A stretch of DNA of 20,859 nucleotides, taken from an uncultured Prevotellaceae bacterium. Its GTDB lineage: Bacteria > Bacteroidota > Bacteroidia > Bacteroidales > Bacteroidaceae. The position numbers and the translations under genes are program-made. Positions 15,342 through 20,859 of this stretch are shown piece by piece. The stretch is taken from the NCBI GenBank assembly GCA_905202115.1, contig CAJKQZ010000023.1, positions 1-20,859 of the forward strand, in the 5' to 3' direction. Each line of letters opens with the position of its first letter. Within the stretch, counting starts at the first letter, position 1. Under the pieces are notes generated by a model. It made no database searches. It was not told where the DNA came from and saw only the letters and a list, made by a program, of their open reading frames with translations.

Positions 15342-15377
15342 CGTGTTCCGCAAAGTTGGAATCCTTTACGGAACACG
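15342..15377 (-). terminator. Possible terminator of the small heat-shock gene
   Basis: CGTGTTCCG (15342-15350) pairs with CGGAACACG (15369-15377), with AAAG/CTTT extending the stem after one mismatch. Only a weak U tract follows on the minus strand (TTCTTTA), so termination efficiency is doubtful. Confidence 0.45.
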
Positions 15378-15425
15378 CTGTAACACATTCAGTCTGCGCC
15401 GCATATGCGGGCTGGAAAAACTAAA

Positions 15426-15857
15426 CTATTTTATCTCGATATTAGTAACCTTTGCCTCTTTCGCCTCGGCCGGCAGCTTGGGAAGTTCAACTTCAAGCAC
15501 ACCGTTGTTCACGCGGGCGGAAATCTTGTTGCGGTCCACATCGTCGGGCAGAATTATCGACTGGCGATATTTCGAGTATGAGAACTCACGGCGCAGATAA
15601 CGCCCGTTTTTCTGTTCCTCTTTCTTCTCTTCTTTCTTTTCCATTGAAATGACAAGATTGTCATCGTCATCTATCTGAATGCTGAAATCTTCTTTAGTCA
15701 TACCAGGCGCAGCCACTTCTATGCAATAGTCGTGTTCGTGCTCTATCACGTTTATGGCAGGAGCCGTAGCGTTCGTTCTTTCCATCCAAGCGTTATCGAA
15801 GAAATCGTTGAAGATACTCGGCAACCAGTTTTGGTTCCTTCTCATTACTGTTGACAT
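15426..15857 (-). CDS. Small heat-shock protein, Hsp20 family
   Basis: This 143-residue protein is an ATP-independent holdase chaperone that binds unfolding proteins in the cytoplasm. The alpha-crystallin domain runs from about 36 to 128 (NVIEHEHDYCIEVAAPGMTKEDFSIQIDDDDNLVISMEKK, then ARVNNGVLEVELPKL with the conserved GVL-type turn). The C-terminal tail ends VTNIEIK, whose I-E-I fits the I-x-I motif that docks on neighbouring dimers. The N-terminal arm (MRRNQNWLPSIFNDFFDNAW) is the usual aromatic arm. The ATG at 15857 is chosen because AGGAG lies 8 nt upstream; the frame opens with a TTG at 15863. No TAnnTTTG box is visible upstream, unlike the neighbouring genes; a repeat cluster at 15891-15933 lies in its leader or promoter region. 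Confidence 0.93.
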   Translation of the reverse strand: MSTVMRRNQNWLPSIFNDFFDNAWMERTNATAPAINVIEHEHDYCIEVAAPGMTKEDFSIQIDDDDNLVISMEKKEEKKEEQKNGRYLRREFSYSKYRQSIILPDDVDRNKISARVNNGVLEVELPKLPAEAKEAKVTNIEIK

Positions 15858-15890
15858 AATCAAATCTCCTATTCTTTTAAATTATACTTA

Positions 15891-15933
15891 GAGTTCACAA
15901 CTCCTCGGGATTTTCGTCCTTTTGGAGTTCACA
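15891..15933. promoter_or_regulatory. GAGTTCAC repeat cluster upstream of the heat-shock gene
   Basis: GAGTTCACA occurs at 15891-15899 and again at 15925-15933. The first overlaps a dyad GAGTT-CAC-AACTC (15891-15903), and AACTCC (15899-15904) pairs with GGAGTT (15924-15929). It could be an operator or an RNA hairpin in the leader. I do not recognise it as CIRCE. Confidence 0.45.
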
Positions 15934-16114
15934 TAAATAGAGACAACTATCATGCCAACGGATTTTCTTTGCCAAAGCCGCCAGAAAGCATGTCATTTTG
16001 TCAGTAAAACCGGCGCTTTTGACAGGTTTCCGCGTTTTTCGTCTTTATTTTTAACACTCCATATCGACTTTTTCAGGATTTTTTCTTCCCTAAAAACAAC
16101 ACACAAAAAGAGGT
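15934..16114. other. Gene-free stretch between the heat-shock gene and a repeat
   Basis: The only notable item is CATGTCATTTTGTCAG (15989-16004), which resembles the arms of the nested inverted repeat at 5541-5718. No gene could be identified. Confidence 0.45.
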
Positions 16115-16200
16115 CGAAAAAATATGTCTGAGATATTTTAAAATATCTCAGACATATTTCAAATTACCTCAGAGATAATTTTTATTACAAGCGGAAAGAG
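16115..16200. repeat. 21-bp-phased palindromic repeat, short form (copy 7)
   Basis: Three units are centred at 16129 (TATGTCTGAGATA), 16150 (TATCTCAGACATA) and 16171 (ATTACCTCAGAGATAAT), exactly 21 bp apart. It is in the opposite orientation to the copies at 1958 and 3707 and aligns with their reverse complements across the core. The right flank ends ACAAGCGGAAAGAG, matching the copy at 5587-5670. It lies between asnS and the heat-shock gene (tandem, both minus strand); asnS has its own terminator just to the right. Confidence 0.9.
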
Positions 16201-16246
16201 TGCAACCGGCTCTGCAACGGCCTTGCGCAAGTCAGAGAATACAGAC

Positions 16247-16299
16247 AAAAAAACCGGAAAATACAGGCCGCATTAAAAAGCCGTCTGCATTTCCGGTTT
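16247..16299 (-). terminator. Rho-independent terminator of the purB-rluB-asnS run
   Basis: On the minus strand AAACCGGAAATGCAG (16299-16285) pairs with CTGTATTTTCCGGTTT (16266-16251), with one bulge and one mismatch, and seven T follow (complement of 16247-16253). It begins 27 nt after the asnS stop codon. Confidence 0.85.
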
Positions 16300-16325
16300 A
16301 CATTTCTACAAAATTGATAACGTTT

Positions 16326-17729
16326 TTAGAATTCCGCGTTCTTAGGAGTGCGGGGGAAAGGTATTACGTCGCGGATGTTCTGCATCCCCGTAACGAAAAG
16401 TATGAGCCGCTCGAAACCGAGTCCGAAACCACCGTGAGGACAAGAGCCGTATTTACGCGTATCGAGATACCACCACATGTCTTTCATAGGAATGTTCCTC
16501 TCCTTAATCTCGGCCATGAGTTTGTCGTAGCTTTCCTCACGCACACTGCCGCCGATTATCTCTCCTATCTGCGGGAAGAGCACATCGGTGCCCTGCACAG
16601 TACGGCCGTCGTCGTTTATCTTCATATAGAAAGCCTTTATCGCCTTAGGATAGTCGGTCATAATCACCGGTTTCCTGAAATGCTCTTCCACAAGATAGCG
16701 TTCGTGCTCGCTTGCCAGGTCCATGCCCCAGCTTACGGGGAACTCGAACTTGCGGCCGTTCTTCACGGCTTCTTCAAGAATCCTGATACCTTCTGTATAA
16801 GGCAAGCGAACGAACGAGTCGGCAACGACAGATTCCAGACGCTCGATAAGCGTCTTGTCTATCATCTTGTTAAGGAATTCCAAATCGTCCTTGCAGTTAT
16901 CGAGAGCCCACTGCACACAATATTTAATAAAGTCCTCCTCGAGATCCATTAACCCGTTCAAGTCGATAAAGGCAACCTCCGGCTCTATCATCCAGAACTC
17001 GGCCAAATGACGCGGGGTATTGCTGTTTTCGGCGCGGAACGTAGGCCCGAACGTGTAAATAGCACCTAAAGCCGTGGCGCCAAGCTCGCCTTCGAGCTGT
17101 CCGCTCACCGTCAGCGAAGCCTGCTTGCCGAAGAAATCGTCGTCATAGACAATTTTTCCGTCCTCGCCTTTCTTCAAGTCGTAAAGGTTCTTTGTCGTAA
17201 CCTGAAACATCTGTCCCGCTCCCTCGCAGTCGCTCGCCGTAATGATAGGCGAATGGAAATAGAAGAAGCCGTGTTCGTGAAAATACTGGTGTATGGCTAT
17301 CGACATATTATGGCGTATGCGCATTACGGCCCCGAACGTATTCGTACGCAGGCGCAAATGCGCATACTGGCGCATGTACTCGAAGCTTTGTCCCTTTTTC
17401 TGCATGGGATAATCACTGCCGCAGGCGCCGAGCAGTTCTATGTTGTCGGCCTGAAGCTCAACGCTCTGCCCGCTTCCGAGACTTTCAACCAAAGTGCCGT
17501 CCACGCTCAGACAAGCGCCGGTTGTTATCTGCTTTATAAGCTCGTCATCAAATTTCGAAACGTCGGCGACGATCTGTATATTCTTTATTGTAGAACCGTC
17601 GTTGAGAGCGATAAAATTTACCGCCTTACTGCCGCGGCGTGTTCTCACCCACCCCTTCACATTTACTTTTGAACCGTAATCTTTGAGGTCAAGCAGTTCA
17701 ACGATTCTGACTCTTTTGATCTTATCCAT
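16326..17729 (-). CDS. asnS: Asparaginyl-tRNA synthetase
   Basis: This 467-residue class IIb aminoacyl-tRNA synthetase charges tRNA-Asn with asparagine in the cytoplasm. The N-terminal OB-fold anticodon-binding domain (about 15-115) has VNVKGWVRTRRGSKAVNFIALNDGS. The catalytic core has motif 2-like FRAENSNTPRHLAEFWMIEPE and the C-terminal motif 3 GGFGLGFERLILFVTGMQNIRDVIPFPR. The sequence GIRILEEAVKNG...GMDLASEHERYLVEEHF is characteristic of AsnRS rather than AspRS. The ATG at 17729 is preferred: an in-frame start at 17768 would add a non-conserved leader overlapping the rluB stop codon. It is 40 nt downstream of rluB and the last gene of the run, ending at the terminator at 16247-16299. Confidence 0.97.
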   Translation of the reverse strand: MDKIKRVRIVELLDLKDYGSKVNVKGWVRTRRGSKAVNFIALNDGSTIKNIQIVADVSKFDDELIKQITTGACLSVDGTLVESLGSGQSVELQADNIELLGACGSDYPMQKKGQSFEYMRQYAHLRLRTNTFGAVMRIRHNMSIAIHQYFHEHGFFYFHSPIITASDCEGAGQMFQVTTKNLYDLKKGEDGKIVYDDDFFGKQASLTVSGQLEGELGATALGAIYTFGPTFRAENSNTPRHLAEFWMIEPEVAFIDLNGLMDLEEDFIKYCVQWALDNCKDDLEFLNKMIDKTLIERLESVVADSFVRLPYTEGIRILEEAVKNGRKFEFPVSWGMDLASEHERYLVEEHFRKPVIMTDYPKAIKAFYMKINDDGRTVQGTDVLFPQIGEIIGGSVREESYDKLMAEIKERNIPMKDMWWYLDTRKYGSCPHGGFGLGFERLILFVTGMQNIRDVIPFPRTPKNAEF

Positions 17730-17769
17730 ATAATTGTAATTCTTTATAAGGAACCCCGCGTGTTGCAAA

Positions 17770-19068
17770 TCACTCGAACGCTCCCATTTTCAAAACATTG
17801 ACTTCCTCCTGCGAGAGATAACGCCACTGGCCGCGGCGCAGGTTTTTCTTTGTCAGTCCGGCAAAATAAACACGGTCGAGCTTTATCACATGATAACCCA
17901 GCGACTCGAAAATACGACGCACGATACGGTTCTTTCCGCTGTGGATTTCTATTCCTACCTGCTTCTTGTCTACTTCGGAAGCGTATTCCACTGCGTCTGC
18001 GTGTATCTCGCCGTCATCGAGAGTGATTCCGTCGGCAATCTGCCGCATGTCGGCCGCCGTAACATTGCGATCGAGGTACACATGATATATTTTTTTCTTC
18101 AGAAACTTGGGATGAGTAAGTTTCGAAGCCAGTTCGCCGTCGTTGGTAAGCAAAAGAACGCCCGTTGTGTTGCGGTCGAGACGTCCTACGGGATAAATGC
18201 GCTCCTTACATGCGTTACGCACGAGATCCATTACCGTCTTGCGTTTCTGAGGATCGTCGCTCGTGGTGACATAATCTTTAGGTTTGTTGAGAAGTACGTA
18301 AACTTTCTTCTCGGGCGAGACAGGCTCGTTATGGAAACGCACATCGTCGCTGCGCTTTACTTTGGTTCCGAGTTCGGTTATCGTTTCGCCGTTCACGGTA
18401 ACCACTCCTGCCTGGATATATTTGTCGGCGTCACGACGTGAGCAGACTCCCGCATTCGCAAGGAACTTGTTAAGACGTATAGGTGCGTCGGGATCGTAGT
18501 TTTCCTCAGCATACTGCACCCGTTTCCTCATGCTGTATTTTGCGTTCGGGTCGTAATTCTGCGAATACGGGCGGCGCGCGTAATTACGTCCGCCGCGTTC
18601 GCCATAGGCACCGTTATAATTCTGGCGGTATTCGTATCTTCCGCCGCGACTTTCCTTATATGCCTGGTTATCGGCAGAATAATTCGCCTTTTCTGCGTTG
18701 TAAATGCGCGGACGGCGTTCGTAGCCGTATCCGCCACGGTTATATTCCTGACCTCCCTGGTATGAGCGGTCGTAATTCGGGCGTCGTCCTGCGGGATTGT
18801 TGAAATCCCTGCGTTGCCCGTAGTTCCTTTCGCTGCGGTAGCCGCCGTCGTTGCGACGCTCCTGCGGATAGAAGTCTCTATCCCTGCGCTGATAATTGCT
18901 GTTGTAGGAACGTTCGCCATAAGAGCGGCGATAGTTGTTTCCTTCATAGGTCTTTCCGGCTCCGCCGTATACGTTTACGCGGCGGTAAGCGGGGCGATTC
19001 GAATTTCCTTCGCCTTCATTATTCGGATTCTGCTCCGTTTGCTGGTTCTTGATTTCTTCGTTGTCCAT
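17770..19068 (-). CDS. rluB: Pseudouridine synthase, RluB/RsuA family, with long disordered N-terminal tail
   Basis: This 432-residue protein converts a uridine in large-subunit rRNA to pseudouridine. The conserved part starts near 197 with an S4 RNA-binding domain (RLNKFLANAGVCSRRDADKYIQAGVVTVNG). The catalytic domain follows, with GRLDRNTTG at 295-303 holding the catalytic Asp298, then LLLTNDGELASKLTHP and GKNRIVRRIFESLGY. These point to the RluB/RluE/RsuA branch. Residues 1 to about 196 are very rich in Arg, Tyr, Asn and Gly with many RGG/YGERR-like steps, and look intrinsically disordered and RNA-binding. In-frame ATGs at 19110 and 19119 would lengthen the protein; they sit within a hairpin (GCTCC/GGAGC, 19104-19117), so I prefer 19068, with doubt. 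The gene follows purB. Confidence 0.88.
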   Translation of the reverse strand: MDNEEIKNQQTEQNPNNEGEGNSNRPAYRRVNVYGGAGKTYEGNNYRRSYGERSYNSNYQRRDRDFYPQERRNDGGYRSERNYGQRRDFNNPAGRRPNYDRSYQGGQEYNRGGYGYERRPRIYNAEKANYSADNQAYKESRGGRYEYRQNYNGAYGERGGRNYARRPYSQNYDPNAKYSMRKRVQYAEENYDPDAPIRLNKFLANAGVCSRRDADKYIQAGVVTVNGETITELGTKVKRSDDVRFHNEPVSPEKKVYVLLNKPKDYVTTSDDPQKRKTVMDLVRNACKERIYPVGRLDRNTTGVLLLTNDGELASKLTHPKFLKKKIYHVYLDRNVTAADMRQIADGITLDDGEIHADAVEYASEVDKKQVGIEIHSGKNRIVRRIFESLGYHVIKLDRVYFAGLTKKNLRRGQWRYLSQEEVNVLKMGAFE

Positions 19069-19176
19069 CTCGGATTGTTTTTTGTTTAATAATCTGTTTT
19101 CGTGCTCCATGCGGAGCATATTTCAATTTATATTCCCTTGTTCGTTCACAGGTTATGCGTTTCCGCATACTTGCCG

Positions 19177-20523
19177 TCAGATTCCCACATAGCTGCGCGG
19201 GGAGATTTTGCCCAATTCTTCCTTAACGTTATCGGAAACGTTCAGAGAAGCAATGAAATCTTCTATATCTTTTTGTTTTATTTCGGTATTCGTACGTGTA
19301 AGTGCCTTGAGAGCCTCGTAGGGATGAGGATAGCCCTCGCGGCGCAGTATGGTTTGTATCGCCTCTGCCACTACAGCCCAGTTGTTGTCAAGATCGGCGT
19401 CTATAGATTCGCGATGCAGCAGCAGTTTTCCCAGTCCTTTCATCGTGCTTTGGATTGCGATAAGCGTGTGTGCCAAAGGAACGCCCACGTTGCGTATCAC
19501 GGTACTGTCGGTAAGGTCGCGCTGCAGGCGCGATACGGGCAGTTTGTGCGAGAGGTGTTCGAACAGAGCGTTGGCTATTCCGAGATTTCCCTCGGAGTTT
19601 TCATAATCGATAGGATTCACCTTGTGCGGCATTGCCGACGAGCCTACCTCGCCCGCACGTATTTTCTGTTTGAAATAGTTCATCGAAATATACGTCCAGA
19701 AGTCTCTGTCGAGGTCGAGTATTATGGTATTAATCCGTTTCAGTGCGTCGAGCACGGCGGCAAGTCCGTCGTAGTTGGAAATCTGTGTGGTATATTCTTC
19801 GCGCTCCAGCCCGAGACGTTCGTCGAGGAACTTGTTCGCAAGCGTTTTCCAGTCTATTTCGGGATAAGCCACATGATGTGCGTTGAAGTTTCCCGTTGCG
19901 CCGCCGAACTTTGCCGTAATTCTGAGAGCATCGAGCTGTTCGCGCTGGCGTGCCAGCCTGTATGCGAACACTTTCACCTCCTTGCCCAAGCGTGTGGGCG
20001 AGGCCGGCTGTCCGTGCGTGCGCGCAAGCATAGGGATGTCTTTCCATTCTTCCGCCAGTTCGTCGAGTTTGTTTATCAACTCGTCAAGCTGCGGACGATA
20101 CACCTCGTTGAGCGCATCGCTCAGCATAAGCGGAAAAGAGGTATTGTTTATGTCCTGCGAGGTAAGGCCGAAATGAATGAATTCCTTGTAGGAATCGAAG
20201 CCTCCTATCTCGTCGAGCTTGCCTTTTATGAAATATTCAATGGCCTTGACGTCGTGGTTCGTTGTCTTTTCGATTTCTTTCACGCTCTCTGCGTCGGCCT
20301 CCGAAAAGTCGCGGTATATAGCGCGCAGACGCGGTTTAAGCCCACTGTCGAAACCGTTAAGTTGCGGCAAAGGTATCTCGGTAAGCCAGATAAAATACTC
20401 GATTTCCACCTTTGTGCGGTACTTCATCAAAGCATATTCGGAAAAATAAGGAGCCAGCGGCTCGCACTTGGAGCGGTAACGCCCGTCGACAGGGCTTACT
20501 GCGGTCAAAACATCAAGGTTCAT
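19177..20523 (-). CDS. purB: Adenylosuccinate lyase
   Basis: This 448-residue enzyme of the fumarase/aspartase superfamily is a cytoplasmic homotetramer. It splits SAICAR to AICAR plus fumarate and adenylosuccinate to AMP plus fumarate in purine synthesis. The three superfamily regions are visible: TTNHDVKA (87-94) with FGLTSQD (118-124), THGQPASPT (169-177) with the general-acid His, and the flexible signature loop SSAMPHKVNP (295-304) with the catalytic Ser. N-terminal LTAVSPVDGRYRSKC and the E. coli-like length place it in the longer PurB subgroup. The ATG at 20523 follows a TATTTTTG -7 box by about 23 nt. It is the first gene of the purB-rluB-asnS run. Confidence 0.97.
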   Translation of the reverse strand: MNLDVLTAVSPVDGRYRSKCEPLAPYFSEYALMKYRTKVEIEYFIWLTEIPLPQLNGFDSGLKPRLRAIYRDFSEADAESVKEIEKTTNHDVKAIEYFIKGKLDEIGGFDSYKEFIHFGLTSQDINNTSFPLMLSDALNEVYRPQLDELINKLDELAEEWKDIPMLARTHGQPASPTRLGKEVKVFAYRLARQREQLDALRITAKFGGATGNFNAHHVAYPEIDWKTLANKFLDERLGLEREEYTTQISNYDGLAAVLDALKRINTIILDLDRDFWTYISMNYFKQKIRAGEVGSSAMPHKVNPIDYENSEGNLGIANALFEHLSHKLPVSRLQRDLTDSTVIRNVGVPLAHTLIAIQSTMKGLGKLLLHRESIDADLDNNWAVVAEAIQTILRREGYPHPYEALKALTRTNTEIKQKDIEDFIASLNVSDNVKEELGKISPRSYVGI

Positions 20524-20546
20524 ATAAAAGTATCATGATTTCGTTG

Positions 20547-20554
20547 CAAAAATA
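20547..20554 (-). promoter_or_regulatory. Candidate -7 box for purB
   Basis: TATTTTTG on the minus strand fits TAnnTTTG, 23 nt before the purB ATG, giving a very short leader. No TTTG is found at the -33 distance. Confidence 0.55.
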
Positions 20555-20777
20555 ATTCATTTTTTCCGATTTTTATATTGACGCGGCACGTTTTTATATC
20601 GCACACGCACGAGCGAAAGCACAAAAAGCCTTATTTCGCTTTGTCCGTTTCACAAGCAAACGGTCAACGCCTTATTTTTCACGCCGGCAACCGGCAAAAG
20701 CATAGTCTTTTACAGCAACAAAAACCATGTCTGCGGAAAACAGGAGAACAAGAGATTTATTCCAAAATATTTTCCCT
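20555..20777. other. Gene-free stretch upstream of purB
   Basis: I see no gene, RNA or strong hairpin here. A 67-codon plus-strand frame (20578-20781) runs into the repeat and has no supported start. Confidence 0.5.
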
Positions 20778-20859
20778 GTGAAAAAAAATATTTTTTTTAC
20801 ACGATAAAAAACTTCCCGCAGCAAATTGAAAATACAAGGGAGATAATTCAAAATATGTC
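20778..20859. repeat. Long-form 21-bp-phased palindromic repeat, truncated by window edge (copy 8)
   Basis: It is in the same orientation as copy 6: a GTG-A8-TA-T8-ACAC dyad, then ATAAAAAACTTCCCGCAG, unit TACAAGGGAGATA centred at 20839, and the first six bases (TATGTC) of the next unit, whose centre would fall at 20860, again 21 bp on. The window ends inside the element. It lies upstream of purB. Confidence 0.9.

Noticed and set aside
19102..20538. A 478-codon plus-strand open frame opposite purB
   Set aside because: It is the antisense shadow of purB, which has full superfamily motifs; the antisense product has no recognisable domain and is Cys/Arg/His-rich in the way reverse-frame shadows are.
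1..20859. CRISPR array
   Set aside because: The repeats are scattered singly over the window in both orientations, without regular unique spacers, and no cas genes are present.
1..20859. Insertion sequence or prophage
   Set aside because: No transposase, integrase or phage gene is visible; the repeats could be non-autonomous elements but no mobilising enzyme is encoded here.
1..20859. tRNA, rRNA or other known structured RNA genes
   Set aside because: Reading the intergenic regions on both strands I recognised no cloverleaf or known RNA signature; a covariance-model search could still find one.

Overview
The window looks like a chromosomal segment of a Bacteroidota bacterium, most likely order Bacteroidales. 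The division genes (murG-murC-ftsQ-ftsA-ftsZ-yqeY) and a purB-rluB-asnS run resemble that phylum. Most transcription units are preceded by a Bacteroidota-type promoter with -7 box TAnnTTTG. Shine-Dalgarno signals are weak and coding density is high. Genus cannot be fixed from the sequence alone.

Layout from left to right: (1) a truncated intergenic repeat at the left edge; (2) an exported FAD-dependent oxidoreductase on the plus strand; (3) a two-gene type II restriction-modification unit on the minus strand (MvaI/BcnI-like nuclease and beta-class N4-cytosine/N6-adenine methyltransferase), bracketed by near-identical direct copies of a palindromic repeat; (4) a MATE-family exporter (+) with a strong terminator; (5) a gene-free stretch of about 600 bp with two repeat copies; (6) the minus-strand operon murG-murC-ftsQ-ftsA-ftsZ-yqeY; (7) a gene-free stretch of about 660 bp with a long repeat copy; (8) an exported glycerophosphodiester phosphodiesterase-like protein, an AraC-type regulator and a small heat-shock protein, all minus strand; (9) another repeat copy; (10) the minus-strand run purB-rluB-asnS; (11) a second truncated long repeat at the right edge.

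The most unusual content is not a protein. Eight copies of an intergenic repeat family occur in 20.9 kb. Each is built from short pseudo-palindromes with the core TATgTCTGAGATA or its complement. Wherever I indexed neighbouring units, their centres are exactly 21 bp apart, or two turns of B-DNA. Copies lie between convergent, divergent and tandem genes, twice next to an independent terminator, so plain transcription termination does not explain all of them. A short three-unit form and a longer four-unit form with an attached A-run/T-run dyad can be told apart. One copy sits inside a larger nested inverted repeat with 18-bp exact outer arms.

The genes fall into two housekeeping blocks (late peptidoglycan precursor synthesis plus divisome; purine synthesis, large-subunit rRNA modification and tRNA charging). 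Between them are accessory or stress genes (restriction-modification, efflux, small heat-shock protein, AraC regulator). The division cluster begins at murG, and the usual upstream members (mraZ to ftsW) are not adjacent here.
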